A DNA stretch of 64,000 bases from Leptasterias polaris. Taxonomy: Eukaryota; Echinodermata; Asteroidea; Forcipulatida; Asteriidae. The DNA is taken from positions 434,001 to 498,000 of the forward strand of contig JAZGTN010000121.1 of the NCBI GenBank assembly GCA_037783415.1, in the 5' to 3' direction. The stretch's first letter is position 1. Each line of letters opens with the position of its first letter. The position numbers were made by a program, and so were the translations under genes. The notes below the pieces were generated by a model. It had not been told where the DNA came from. It worked only from the letters and a program-made list of their open reading frames with translations, and ran no database searches. This document shows, piece by piece, positions 31,147-43,220 of the stretch.

Positions 31147-33160
31147 CAGGCAAGCACAGAATGTGTGTATTTTCAACTCATAAAGTTTGAGATCTAGGCA
31201 CTATGCTTTGACTGTGAAGTTTAAGCACTGGTTGATTAGCGGCTGTGGGGTGGTTCGATTCATTGTGGTATGATGGTTTGATCTATTTGGAATTGTTGGT
31301 TGCAATAAAACAGACTATTACCTTACCAAGTTGGAAACAAATTATCTCAAAATTAAACTGCAATGTGCACTTTGTTGACTCTACAAACTTCATTTGAATT
31401 GAATGTAAAATGTAATATCAAGTAGTCATTTTCTTTAAGTTTATTGGTATTGATTTCAGAGGTATTATGTATACGTGATGGACAAAGATCATAAAACAAA
31501 TCAGTTCAAAAGCTTACCTTTTTGAAAATATGTCCTCCACGAGTTAGGTGATACTTGTTTTTGGCTCTGGCAAAACAATAAACTTTGACCCAATGAAAAA
31601 TTCAAGTTTTGGGTATATATCTTGAAAGTAACATTGTACTCTACAACATTTCTTTTTTTATCAGAATCGAGAGAAATACTCTTTATGGTGACATGAAAAT
31701 CTCAGATTAGTCCCTGGGGTCAATTGTTTACCTTTTCGTGGCTGTTCTACATTTATGATAAATGCCAAGAAGTTTATAGGCACAGAACATCTGGGGAAAA
31801 CAGTTTGTTTTATTTTATTGTTTCTTGATATAAATACCTAATTTGATTTAATTTTTTAAAGGTTGAGTTGAATGATGTAAGTTATTTACTTGAGTATACC
31901 TTTATAAACAGAGCATACTTTTAACAAACTTAGAATCATTAGCCTGGAAAAATATTTACCTCTACGTGTAGGAAAAATGTTACCATAAATAAAAAATAAA
32001 AAACATAACTATCACCAAGTCTGTGAGAAAACATTAAACATGACTTAGGGTTAACTTTAAAATGTGCCCAAACTACCGATGAAGTTTACAAATTGTTGAT
32101 TGATAAAATGTTAGAAATTAATCTCCCAAAAGAACTGCGTCAACATAGTGCATCAAATATCACTCTGCAAAAGATTACAAAATGTTCTCTTTTTCACTAG
32201 AATTATTTTTCTTATACTGATAAAGTAAAAATTTCCTCGTTTACATTGTATAATATTATTTGGAGTTGGAGTTGTCAAATAAAATTATTCTATAAATGAA
32301 GCAAGAAATCTCTTTTATTCCCTTATTTACTTCATGTGCTACTTTTGTTAATTTAATATGTTATGTTTACAGGTTTTAAACGCAAGAGATAGAGCGTAAT
32401 TAAAATGATAGTCAATTTCAATTTAGCAAAGTATAAACAATGCATTTTTTATAAAAAATTTGCCAAAGTGATGTGACCCTCCCTGCATAAAAAATGTACA
32501 CAACAAAATCCAACCTTGCGCAAATAAAAATAGACTGGTCCCATTTCAGTAAACGCGCAAATGTAATCCAATGATATTTGAGTAGACGGGGAATCCAACA
32601 AAAATGGCCACAGCAAAATTAGGTGTTTAGGCCTATCCTCTTAATTTTATAAACAATTGAAAATACCAAACCATGACCCCAGTCAGCAGTCGCCCTTCAA
32701 TCCCAACCATAACTACCCAGTCAAACCTTCAATACAAATAATTATACCATACATTGAAATTTGCTTCTAAATAACCGTCCAAAACAAATTATAACTTGCC
32801 TTAAGATTAAAACATTGTCAACTGCACCACACCTTTAAGACAAAAAGGCCCTACCTTCAAATTATATCTTAGAATAAAACCACTTTTAAAAAAATCCAAC
32901 TCTAGTAGAAAAACCTTTTATAAAAAAGTAAATACCCTTTAAATATCTTTTGCAGTGCAGGTTCATCCCCTACTTACAAAAGAAACACATGTGTACACCT
33001 TTAAATAAAAGTCATTAATAAAATCAATTCCATCCTACAATCATTGTCAATGAGGTCACATGAATCTCAGCCCTCCACAACCAACTTGGCCCAGTCAAAT
33101 CCTGACTAGTATATAAACATCATCCCACCATGATGTCTGCTACTCCATCTCCCCTAGCCT
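31147..33160. other. Intergenic, AT-rich, nothing recognised
   Basis: About 2 kb without exon-like or repeat structure that I can define. Confidence 0.5.
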
Positions 33161-33935
33161 CAATTAGCATTCAGCCCAATCATAAAAATCCAACAACCCC
33201 TTATAGCCTTCAGCCCAATCATAAACATCCATCAACCCCAACCCTTAGCCTTCAGCCCAATCATAAACATCCATCAACCCCAACCCTTAGCCTTCAGCCC
33301 AATCATAAAAATCCAACAAACCCTTTGCCTTCAGCCCAATCATAAACATCAATCAACCCTTAACCCTTAGCCTTCAGCACAATCATAAACATCCATCAAC
33401 CCCAACCCTTAGCCCTCAGCCCAATCATAAAAATCCACCATACAGTACCCTTTGCATTCAGCCAAATTTTAAAAATCCATCAAACCCTTACCCTTCAGCC
33501 CAATTTAAAAAATCCAACAACCCCCTAACCATTTGCCTTCAGCCCAATCATAATAATCTAGCAACCCCGAACCCTTTGCCTTCAGCACAATCATAAAAAT
33601 CTAGCAACCCCTAACCCTTAGCCCTCAGCCCAATAAAAACAAATCCACCAAACCCCTAGCCTTCAGCACAATCATAAAAACCTAGCAACCCCTGACCCTT
33701 AGCCTTCAGCACAATCATAAAAACCTAGCAACCACCCCTAACCCTTAGCCTTCAGCCCAATAAAAAAAAATTCACCAAACCCCTAGCCTTCAGCACAATC
33801 ATACAAATCTAGCAACCCCTAACCCTTAGCCTTCAGCACAATCGTAAAAATCTAGCAACCCCTTAGCCTTCAGGCCAATTTTAAAAATCCATCAAACCAA
33901 AACCCTTAGCATTCAGCCCAAGCCTTCAGCTTAAC
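33160..33935. repeat. ~40-bp minisatellite
   Basis: Many imperfect units of the form ccttcagcccaatcataaaa followed by atccaacaacccctaaccct, with A/C-biased variation. Short frames reading PNHKNP repeats are artefacts. Confidence 0.92.
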
Positions 33936-34194
33936 AGTCAGACAACTGCCTCCACCCTTCCCCAGTCTGCTACCCAGCTTCATCATGCCCTTGTCCTTGT
34001 CAGCCATCACCCTACAGTATTACTACCCAGCCATTCCCCTAACCTCACACCAAGCCGGGAACTGCCAGCCCTTTGCCCAATTCCTCTACCCAGCTTTAAA
34101 ATACACAATGTGTCCAGCAAATGACTCCATCTCCCCTGCCTTCCAATCCAACCAGCTCACCAACCCACTGACCAACTGACTGCCCGGCATCCTC

Positions 34195-34475
34195 CCAGCC
34201 CATGCCATCATCCCAACCAGTCCACCCATCAACCCTACCATCACCCCAAGCTCTCATCTCAACCAGTCCAGCCCATCAAGTCTTACCATCAACCCAAGCC
34301 ATCTCCCCAACCACTGACTGACAGCCTAGCAACCTCCCAGCCCATCACTCCAACCAGTCCATCCATCAACCCTACCATCACCCCAAGCTCTCATCTCAAC
34401 CAGTCCAGCCCATCAAGTCTTACCATCAACCCAAGCCATCTCCCCAACCACTGACTGACTGCCCAGCAACCTCCA
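34195..34475. repeat. Duplicated ~125-bp C-rich unit
   Basis: The block from ccaaccagtccacccatcaa to ccactgactgac occurs at about 34212-34322 and again, nearly identical, at 34348-34460. Confidence 0.85.
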
Positions 34476-34629
34476 TGGCCCCTCAGCACTTAGAAATTTC
34501 ACTCCCCAATCTCAGCTCCAAGGCCCTTGATCAGCCAAAAATCCAAGGGTATAAGCCAGGGAGAAATTTGTCTGAAATTTTTTCAAAGTCAGTCCATTCT
34601 AATATTCATCAGGTCAAAAATTGTATGAT

Positions 34630-34835
34630 TTTCATGAAAGCTCAGTAGCAGAGCGGTGCGGGAGAGTGCTTACTGAGCTGAGGGTACCAGGTTCAAGCCC
34701 TACCCATTTTTTTAAGAAATATAAAAAAAGTTCTTTTTTACTGGTAAAAAGGGGTCCCACCAGGATTTGAACCCCCGAGCTCACAGCTCCAGAATTCTGG
34801 AAGCTGTGAGCTAGACCGCTAGGCCAAATCTCCTC
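34630..34835. mobile_element. Facing pair of tRNA-like SINE heads
   Basis: A plus-strand tRNA-like piece at 34637-34705 (agctcagtagcagagcggtg; accaggttcaagcccta) is followed by a minus-strand one at 34748-34830 (ggcctagcggtctagctcac; gggggttcaaatcctggtgg). Each looks like a SINE head. Confidence 0.5.
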
Positions 34836-34894
34836 TTTAAAAAAATTGCTCGGACGTTATATATAAACCTTAGGATGAAAAGGTCAATAAAAAA

Positions 34895-34977
34895 AATGAG
34901 ATGCACCCAATGACCTTTGACTTTTGCATGAGCTCCTTGCTCATAAAAAGGTCAAAGGTCATAGGGCGCATCTCATT
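34895..34977. repeat. Long hairpin
   Basis: 27-base arms 34895-34921 and 34951-34977 are inverse with 25 matches (aatgagatgc..cc..atgacc type), with a short inner inverse (atgagc / gctcat). An expressed transcript would fold strongly. Confidence 0.8.
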
Positions 34978-35180
34978 ATTAAAAAAGAAAATGAAAAAAT
35001 GTTTGTTGATGTACGTTTAAAAATAGTTTATTCTTACCATATAAAAATAGCAAAAATTTAACAAAGTTTACACAAATTTATATCAAATGTGTTTTGCAAG
35101 TTTACGTAAAGACTACAAACCCTAGGAAGGAGTAACATCAAAAATTAACAAAAATAAATAATACTTAATATTTAACAGTT

Positions 35181-35342
35181 ATAGACCTTATGCACATGGC
35201 GTCATTTGAGTACAGCGCCCTCAACTAGAGGTCATAAGCAGGTTGCGCATTTGCCTATCCTCTGCGCCGCAGATACATATAGATGCGTTTTCCCTTGTTG
35301 TATCATCATTTTACCTCTATGACATCAATGCATAAGGTCTAT
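35181..35342. mobile_element. 162-bp MITE
   Basis: atagaccttatgca at 35181-35194 is a perfect inverse of tgcataaggtctat at 35329-35342. The terminal TA steps would fit a Tc1/mariner-like TA target. No coding. Confidence 0.7.
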
Positions 35343-36120
35343 TGGTCATTTATTCCAAGTACTAACTAAATTGCATTACATGAGTTACTTGTCTTCCTAT
35401 CAAGTTTTTTTAGCAAAAGTAAAATCTGCCTCTTCTCAAAAATAAATAAAATACACTAATTCTACTTTAAAATGCTGATAACTTATAAAACCACTCATTA
35501 CTCCCTATAAAATATTGCTATCTCTTATAAAGTTGCCCCCCCCCCCCCCCACATTTTTAAGAGTTTGAAATACCCTGAATTTGTTTCAATTTATAAAACT
35601 ATTATGTACTTCAGTATTCACAGCTTAATGTAAATGTTTAAATTTCCCTTGGTCACTGCTAGAGGCGCTCCACTATCTAGCCATCGTTTTATTCATTCAA
35701 CTACACATGACCCATGAATAGTTAACTTCTTCAAGTAATATGTCTGTTACGTGATAACACAGGTTTTATAATATCAAAGACAACTTAAATTTTACATCCT
35801 TATCCCCAAGTCAAATGTGGGATAATTCTGTTCTTTATTAAACACACTGATTTAATATTCCTGGCATTTTAGTCAGATAACAACATTGTGTTTTACTTAT
35901 CACAGATATCACTTTACTTTACAGAATTGAGGCTGCTTTTTGCGCGGCTTAATAGATGCACCGACCGCGTAAAAACGCACATCAACGTTCAATTTCTGCA
36001 GTGCGTGTTTATGAAAAAATAAACAATATTTCTTTTTAACGACAATAAGCGTGATTTGATAAACTCTAAAGTAAATTATTTATTATCATAGCATAAATTG
36101 GAAATAAAAATTTAAAAGAA
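35343..36120. other. Intergenic, nothing recognised
   Basis: AT-rich with a 15-base C run at about 35527. Confidence 0.45.
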
Positions 36121-36129
36121 TAATGTACA

Positions 36130-38400
36130 CTTCCAGCTCAGTGAAGTTGTAAATAAAGACTTCTTGTTAGTGATGCACAAAATAAAGAGCTGATAATATT
36201 TGGGTAACTTACATGTGGGCCTGGCACACATTCACCGATTATACGTAAAGTTCTTACCGGTGATTTTTTTTTTATTAAAGTGTGTAACTTATAGAGTGCT
36301 AATCCACATGTAGGCCTGACTTGTAAGGAGGACTTGAACACAATATAACCACCCAATAACCTTTTCTAACAATTATAAATAGATTTACTCTATTATAAAT
36401 AACACTATATATAATTTGAAATAATAAAATGGTAATATCATACCAATTCCCAACAATGATGTTCCCCCTATCATTTATTTCACTGGATGAACAATATAGT
36501 AATATAAAAAAATAACATCTTGTAGAAAGTGGAAACCACTTGTTGTATCTTACATACAAATTGACAGCCTACAGTTTATTATTATTATTATTATTAGCAC
36601 CCTTATTTTTAAGTTAGTTCAGAAAAACAATTTTATGGTAGTTAGTAGTAGATTTACACGTATAAATAAATACTTATTGAAATTGTGGTTTATTATTTGA
36701 TATCTGAAATTGGAAACATAAACTTGTTAGAGTTAGGCCTAGATAGATTTATGTTTATATATTTTGTATTAATATATCGGTACTATTAATGTTAATAGAT
36801 GACCCCCCCCCCCCCCCTGTTAATGTCATCATTTGAAGTTAAGTAAAGTAACACAAGGACAGGATTAAGTAAAGGTTAAAATTTTAATAGTTAAAACTTG
36901 TCATACAAAATCATCATAGCTTATGTTAAATGTCTACTCCATTCAAATAACATTCTATACCTAATTTAATTGTGGAATGTTAGTAGAAGACACTACAGAA
37001 CCTTGATCACATATTATTGCCAAACTCATGAACTATTAGACAAATGGCATACTTATAAACTATCAAATAAAATTTGAAATTTTCTCTAAGACTAAATGTG
37101 GTTACTTGTTTTAGAAATTTTAATCAAACAATAAAAGCTATTTCATTTCCAATGTTAGTGGTGAGATTTAATTTATAAAAACAACCATAATTTGTTTTGT
37201 CAACAAAGCCCTAACTATGTAATGCCTCAAATCCCATATAAAGCCCTTACTACATACTTAATTTTGAAAAAATAAAATAACACATTCCAGTGCGTTTTCC
37301 TAGGTCTTTCAGACAAACAAGACCATGTGATGAAACCTCTGATATTTGTCGCAACATCTTCAACGCGCGATGACTTTATGTCGGACCGACTTACACTCTT
37401 TTAAACAATATTCTTGTTAGCGATGCACAAAATAACATGATATCCCTACAAAATATTTCATTGGGTGAACACAATGTGAAGAAAAGGAAATAGTTAGAAT
37501 AGGAAAAGTTTAACCACATGTGTCTTACATAAAAAATGACAGTTGCCTGTCAGCCTATAATTTATCATTGTATTATTTTTTAACATAATTGTGTTTAAGT
37601 TAGTTTTTTCAAATTTCATTTCAATGTAGTAAGTATTATAAAATGTATAGTTATTCAAGTTTGTAACATAAACTTGTTAGAGTAAGATTAATGATGATTT
37701 AATTTATATATACATTTTAATTTTGTCATAGAAATGTCAATCAGTTTATCACATTATGATATCAGTTGCATTTAATTGAAGCGACACAATAATACAATTT
37801 GTAAAAAATTTAAACTTAACAATAAATAGTGAAGAGTTTGTTTTAGATTTAGTATTTTAGTTTGTAGGGGATTGTAAATATGTTAAATGTCAAATTTTTT
37901 AAATAACCTAATTTAGTTATAAAGTATTACACTAACTTTATCCCGTAATTATTGTCAAATTCAAGAACAATTAAGTTTTTTTAAGACATTCTTTTTCATA
38001 CAGACAGACATAACATACATATAAATTATTTTGTAAATAATTGAAGTTATGATAATTTGTGTATCAGTAATCTGTCAGTGTTTATAAATTTATTTTATCC
38101 TGCTTCATCTTGAATTTTTAATTACAAAATTATCATTTGTCTTTTGATATTAAATACCAATCTACTGTTAATGTGGTCATTTTGTAATATTATTCAGGGA
38201 ATTTTTTTTAAACCATAGCAATTATTACTTTTCTGATGTTAGTTGCGAATTAAATTTTTAATAAAACTGTGACAATAATACGTTCCAGTACATTTTCACA
38301 AGACATAATGTGATGAAATGCAAACTCTAATATTTTCCACAATGTTTTCAATGCACGACGACTTTATATCCGTACGACTCACGCTCGTACCCAACAGCAG
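36130..38400. repeat. Diverged tandem duplication (~1.0-1.25 kb units)
   Basis: Ordered markers recur: ttcttgttagtgatgcacaa (36161) with 37411; aacataaacttgttagag (36717) with 37667; the accatgtgatgaaacctc..caacgcgcgatgactttatg area (37322-37382) with 38307-38368. Units are diverged and differ in length. No coding seen; includes an (ATT)n run near 36578. Confidence 0.65.
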
Positions 38401-38579
38401 CAGCCTCAATTCTGTACTGAATGCGATCACATTTTAGTACAACAAATTTAAACCAGTGAATACTTATTTGGGGGCCAAACCAACCAGTCAAAGTTACTGT
38501 AAACAACACTGATAAAGTTTAACATCTCAATGCAGAACATGGACTCACAAGCTTTTAATTTAAAATCTAAAATATTATG

Positions 38580-38920
38580 TACACCATTATATATAAGTAC
38601 ACCATCGCAAGCATTTTAATTCAGTCAGCTTTTTTAGCCAATATCATCCTGGTAAGCTTAGTCAAAACAGGGCCACCACGTGCAGGTTCCAGGATACCAG
38701 CCCCAACACGCTTTCCAGATTGCCAGGGCCATTGCCAGGGCCATTGTTGGGAAGGGTCCGGTCCGCCACCCCAAGCTTGGCGAACCAGTCCCTGAGGCAG
38801 TCCCCTACTGTATTAACGCAGTCCCATAGCCCCCACGGGCAAAGACAATGGGACTACTCCTGTTCGGTCAACCGCATGTGAACCCCACATGCCACGTGCA
38901 AGTGTCCAGGTCCCTTCAAC
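38580..38920 (-). other. GC-richer retroelement-like fragment
   Basis: Sharply GC-richer than its left flank and adjoining the DIRS-like end. The minus strand reads segments such as DCLRDWFAKLGVADRTLP without a sustained frame. Possibly the end of another DIRS-like copy; not proven. Confidence 0.35.
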
Positions 38921-39218
38921 TTCATACCCACAGTAGTGTGGTAGGAGTCTACGAACATACTTACCCGTAGAGCCACAACTAATGAATTTTCCCTAACCGA
39001 CAGGTTTAAATCGCTAAGAGTTTTAATCTATATACACAACAGCGCCCTCTCTTGTCCCAGCCACGAAGCCCCGCGGCCTGGTCGCCATGTGTATTCCTCT
39101 TTTCTTGAAGGCCACCAAGATGTACCTCCAGAGGATCGAGCTGTTGTGGGGAGGAGGGAGGGATGCTCTACGGGTAAGTATCGTTCGTAGACTCCTACCA
39201 CACTACTGTGGGTATGAA
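38920..39218. repeat. Left-end palindrome of DIRS-like element
   Basis: Bases 38920-38967 (containing cccacagtagtgtggtagga) are nearly exact inverse of 39171-39218, enclosing most of the left terminal repeat. This resembles the internal complementary regions DIRS elements use in replication. Confidence 0.75.
38951..39104 (+). repeat. DIRS-like terminal inverted repeat, left
   Basis: Inverse of 42931-43085, sharing cttacccgtagagccac, ccctaaccgacaggtttaaa and cagccacgaagccccgc with minor differences. Confidence 0.85.
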
Positions 39219-39389
39219 GTCTACTTCACTCACTTACCCGTAGAAGGTGGAGAGACGCGAGATGCTGTTGCGTAAGAACTAAGCTACCCATAAAATGTAA
39301 GAAACAAATCTTGTTGTAGCAAAAAATTACAAACCTAGAGCATAAAATATACAATATTGTACTCACTGTATGTCTAAAAGGTTTGCAGT

Positions 39390-39791
39390 CTATCGGCTCT
39401 CAGCCGGCTTGTCCTCTCGGCTGGCGGTGGACCTTGGTGCTGCCAACGCCGCTCTCCCCATTGCCCCGTCTTGTTGGAAGACATCCTTCAAATAACATGA
39501 AGTAAAGGTGCTCGACGTCTTCAAGCATGCTGCCTGGATAATATCGCTGATGTGCACGCCCTTGAAGAATGCCCATGACGCTACCATACCCCGAACTTCA
39601 TGAGCATGGGCAGGGGTTTCGAGAGGGGTAGGCCAAGCATCTGTTGAAGCTGCCTTGATTGCTCCGTTGTCCGACACCGTGGAACCGTCTGCAAATCCTG
39701 AATGGACCGCAGCAATCGCAGAGCGGTAGTTGCGAATAGTGCCAATGGCGAGGTGTTTGTGGAACAGATACACAAGGAAATCCCCAACCAC
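39390..39791 (-). pseudogene. DIRS-like tyrosine recombinase, internally deleted
   Basis: N-terminal part reads AIGTIRNYRSAIAAVHSGF and the C-terminal part HEVRGMVASWAFFKG followed by SCYLKDV. The C-terminal piece supplies HxxR and the catalytic Tyr of tyrosine recombinases. Family members have well over 100 residues between these parts, including the first catalytic Arg; here only about 30 residues join them. Cannot be active as it stands. Confidence 0.75.
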
Positions 39792-39793
39792 TC

Positions 39794-40798
39794 CTACAGG
39801 CGCACTGGTGGGATTAGTAGCCTGCCCCTTGCACCATTTGTAAAAATGATGCAGTCGGCTGGCATATACTCCTCTGGTAGATGCCCGCCGGCTGTGTGCT
39901 GCAATGGCCGCAGCGTCCTCAGAAAGGCCTGCTGCTCACAGAGATCTCTTGATAACGTCCAACAAGTCAGGTGCAGCTCCGCTGGAGCTGGGTGAAGAAA
40001 ACCCGATGATGGTTGGAACAGAATGTCGGGTCTCTGAGGTAATATTACTGGGCGGGCTAAGGGCAGTTTGACTATCCTGGTGAACCAGGGTTGTCGGGGC
40101 CAGAAGGGCGCTATCAGCAGAACCTTGCAGTTGTCGCATTCTATCTTTGATAGTACTCTCGACAACAGGGAGATTGGGTGGAAGGCGTATGCCAGCAATC
40201 TGTCCCATGTCATCGACAACGCATCCAAGTGCCATGCCAGCAGGTCGTGTCCCCGGGAGCAGTACAATGGGAGTTGCGCATTTGTTGCTGATGCAAAAAG
40301 TTCGATGTGCGGACGGTCTATCCGGGTGAAAAGCAGCTGCACGATGCTGGGGAGTAATGTCCACTCTGTAGGCACAATCCTTCCTCGTGAGAGTGCATCG
40401 ACGAGATCGTTGGACTTGCCTGGGACGTGGATCGCTGAGACCACTACCCTGTTCGCCCGGCACCAATGGAAAAGTTTCCATGCAAGGAGGCACAGGCTTG
40501 CGGACCGAGTACCCCCTTGGTGGTTGATGTATGCAACCACGGTGGTGTTGTCGCATCTGACGCGGACATGGTGCCCCTGATCAGATGACTGAACCGCTCT
40601 AGGGCCTTCAAAACTGCCCACATCTCCAATAGGTTGATGTGAGACGATTGGAGCTCCGGCTCCCATATCCCTGCGATTTGGCGGGGAGGCAGTGATGCAC
40701 CCCATCCAGTCAGGGAGGCATCTGTTGTGACCGTGATCGTGGGTTGGGGCTGTATAAACGACATGCCCCGGGCCACGTTTTCCTCTAGAAGCCACCAC
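39794..40798 (-). pseudogene. DIRS-like RNase H and connecting region
   Basis: A 334-codon open frame with RNase H motifs VRCDNTTVVAY and INHQGGTRS, HVPGKSNDLVDALSRG, and then ELFASATNAQLPLYCS and LIAPFWPRQPWF, typical of the DIRS/Ngaro pol region after RNase H. It is separated from the reverse transcriptase by a frame change and from the recombinase by frameshifts. Confidence 0.8.
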
Positions 40799-40989
40799 CG
40801 GAGATGTGGCAGTATATGGCAGCCAATAAGGACCGGATGGTTTTCGGGTGCCGTTTCGGTAGATAAAAGGCTAGGAGGTGGAGCTGGAGCAGGCGCATAT
40901 ATGGAGCCTGCAAAAGGGTATGAAGTCCACCATACTGGGCATAAGGCCCAGCAATCATAGCCACGCTACTTACTACCCTCTGGAGGTCG

Positions 40990-41482
40990 ATCCATGCCCC
41001 AAGATAAGTTGGACATTGTGTCGGGATCGGGTGCGACTTCTCCTCGTTGATAATCAACCCTAGAGGGTCGCTAGTCCCACCGTGGCGTCCAGAGCGCTGA
41101 ATGCCTCTGTCTCCGACCGACCTACGACGAGCCAGTCGTCGAGGTACATGAAAATTGTACAACCTTGTCTTTGGAGCCTTGCCCCCAGGGTTTTCACAAT
41201 TCTTTTGAAAACCCTGGGGGAGGTTGATAGGGACGGATTACGAACTCGTAAGTCCTTTCCTTGTAGCGGAACCGGAGGAACCTTGACTGATCAGGGCGGA
41301 CCGGTACATGTAGGTACGCATCCTTTAGGTCTAAGGATGCCGCCCATGAAGGTGTTCTTTGGTCTGATAAATCTGTTTAGTGGCCTCAGATTTAGAATGG
41401 GCCGCCTGATCAGAAAAAAACTTGACATGAAGCCTGAGAGTTCTTGACCCGAGGGCACTACGCGAATGGCTTGCTTGAGCAA
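40990..41482 (-). pseudogene. DIRS-like reverse transcriptase, broken
   Basis: Core motifs are spread over several frames: PILNLRPLNRFI (41291-41482), IFMYLDDWLVVG near 41125-41160 (catalytic DD), then GLIINEEKSHPIPTQ and TYLGAWIDL. An in-frame stop and frameshifts separate them. Confidence 0.75.
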
Positions 41483-41699
41483 AAGGGACGGGATCTCCCC
41501 CTCTAGAGCTTCGCGTTTTTCCCCCAGTGCGGGAACCGGCGTTTGGCGGACAAGTGTTCCCGACTGGGGTGGGGGGGGGGGTGGTGGTTGTGAATTCTAG
41601 AATGTAGCCTTCGCTGATCGTTCGAAGCACCCACTAGTCAGGAATAAGTCTTGTTCCCTCTGACTCGTCATACGACAGGGATCCAGGATCCTCACTCAC

Positions 41700-41880
41700 G
41701 CGCGAAGCGCGGGAGGTAACCAGTTGAACATCGCGTGTCTTCTCACACGGAATGTCAGGTGTCCGATAACGCACGTTATCGTGTGTCACTGTACATGCGT
41801 TATCGTGTGTCACTGTACATGCGTTATCGCGTGTCTCCTCTACCCGGCGCTCGTGCGTAGTCCGTGCAGGATACTCGCGA
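41700..41880. repeat. Short tandem repeat around cgttatcgtgtgtcac
   Basis: tgtcactgtacatgcgttat recurs with a period of about 25 bases between 41775 and 41840, in the gag-RT interval. Confidence 0.8.
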
Positions 41881-41937
41881 GGAGGGGTGCAGTTTACTTG
41901 GCAACTGTACTGTACTTTGGTGCCCATGGCAACCGAG

Positions 41938-42744
41938 TCACACCAAACTCGCCCGAAGGGTGAACGCTGATGCTCGGTGAAGTGGGTGGCGGTCTGCTCT
42001 GGGTCTTGGGAAGACTGAGCTGATCACCCCGTAGCCAGCCCTGGACCGCCCCCGGGTAGGCTCCTGTCCCCGGAGGTGCAACACCGGGGAGACTCTGGGC
42101 GAGTCGCGGTGGCACCCCGGTGGCTCCGCCTGACATAATGGCCAGAGAGGCCGAGATGGAGCGGAAAGCCGCCATAAAGTCGGCCTGGGATACAGAGTCG
42201 TCTTGGCGGCTCGTTTCCCACTACGGCTGGGTGACTTCCCCGAAGAAGAGCCCGAAGAAGAACAGGTGTTCGTTTTCTTCTTCTTCTTCGCCATGGTAAG
42301 GGCTTTGTCAGCCGAGAAGGGTGCAGGGCCTCTAGAGGCCAGGGGCCCGTGTGGTTCGAGGGGTATGAAACCTGAAGCTACCACTGGTGGCACCACGCTG
42401 GGTTTGGGGCTCGAACGAGCCCATTTTCCAAGCGTCCCCCTCACTGCTGGTCCGGCGCGGGGAACCTTCCCCTTGCCGGCCAGCTTGGCTTTTATCCCCA
42501 CCTTACGTCTAGTAGTTGTAACGTAGGACTCACTCGATCGAGCCTGCCGATCGACCTGCCTTGAAGGGAACACTACCGTGTCCCCCAGTGTGCCCAGGGA
42601 GGGATCCGAGTCCGGAGGCAATCTCATGATACCTCCAGCTCGAACCCCTCTTGAAGGACCTACCGGACCCGGGGAGTTTCCGGCTACCCCGTTACTGGCC
42701 GATGCCCTCAAAGCCATACAATTCTCCATAGAGAAAAGCTTCAA
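41938..42744 (-). CDS. DIRS-like gag-type open frame
   Basis: Uninterrupted 268-codon frame in the position of gag. Pro/Ser/Arg-rich, with a run MAKKKKKTN and a Ser-rich tract in the middle. No zinc knuckle seen. Function by position only. Confidence 0.55.
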   Translation of the reverse strand: MKLFSMENCMALRASASNGVAGNSPGPVGPSRGVRAGGIMRLPPDSDPSLGTLGDTVVFPSRQVDRQARSSESYVTTTRRKVGIKAKLAGKGKVPRAGPAVRGTLGKWARSSPKPSVVPPVVASGFIPLEPHGPLASRGPAPFSADKALTMAKKKKKTNTCSSSGSSSGKSPSRSGKRAAKTTLYPRPTLWRLSAPSRPLWPLCQAEPPGCHRDSPRVSPVLHLRGQEPTRGRSRAGYGVISSVFPRPRADRHPLHRASAFTLRASLV

Positions 42745-42930
42745 AAACCACTCAAACTACTCAAAAAACACTTCCAAAAAACACTCAAAAAACAGCTACT
42801 ACTAGCAAATAACACATACGTAACTCTACACTGAATTAACTTTATTCAAAAACGTTAAACTCTTAACAAAATACTCAACACTCTTAGAGCTGGAAAACCA
42901 CGTCTATTCGGGTCGGCGCTAAGAGCAAAG

Positions 42931-43085
42931 AGGAATACACTTGGCGGCCAGGCTGCGGGGCTTCGTGGCTGGGACAAGAGAGGGCTCTGTTGTGTATATA
43001 GATTAAAACTCTTAGCGATTTAAACCTGTCGGTTAGGGAAAATGAATTAGTAGTGGCTCTACGGGCAAGTATAAGTGAAGTAGAC
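42931..43085 (-). repeat. DIRS-like terminal inverted repeat, right
   Basis: Inverse of 38951-39104. Marks the right boundary, after which composition returns to AT-rich. Confidence 0.85.
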
Positions 43086-43144
43086 TATTCGGAATTTTAT
43101 GTGTTTATACATCCATTGATTCTGAATCCACGCACAATCAATTG

Positions 43145-43220
43145 TATCCAGGCACAGCCATTTGTATCTCAGCCCAACCAAATCGTATCTCGGCCCAACC
43201 AAATTGTATCTCAGCACATC
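43145..43220. repeat. Short tandem repeat
   Basis: About four imperfect 17-18 base units of the form ttgtatctcagcccaacc. Confidence 0.8.

Larger units (their letters stand above)
38920..43085 (-). mobile_element. DIRS-like tyrosine-recombinase retroelement
   Basis: DIRS elements use reverse transcriptase, RNase H and a tyrosine recombinase, have inverted terminal repeats and make no target duplication. In minus-strand order: gag-like frame 41938-42744; reverse transcriptase about 40990-41480 with ILNLRPLNRFI and the catalytic MYLDDWLVVG; RNase H about 40360-40600 with VRCDNTTVVAYINHQGG and HVPGKSNDLVDALSRG; and a recombinase C-terminus 39390-39791. Inverted repeats lie at 38951-39104 and 42931-43085. 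Reverse transcriptase, the domain junctions and the recombinase are broken by frameshifts or deletion, so this copy is defective. Confidence 0.88.

Noticed and set aside
33130..33345. 71-codon open frame with PNHKNP repeats
   Set aside because: It is simply the translation of the 40-bp minisatellite.
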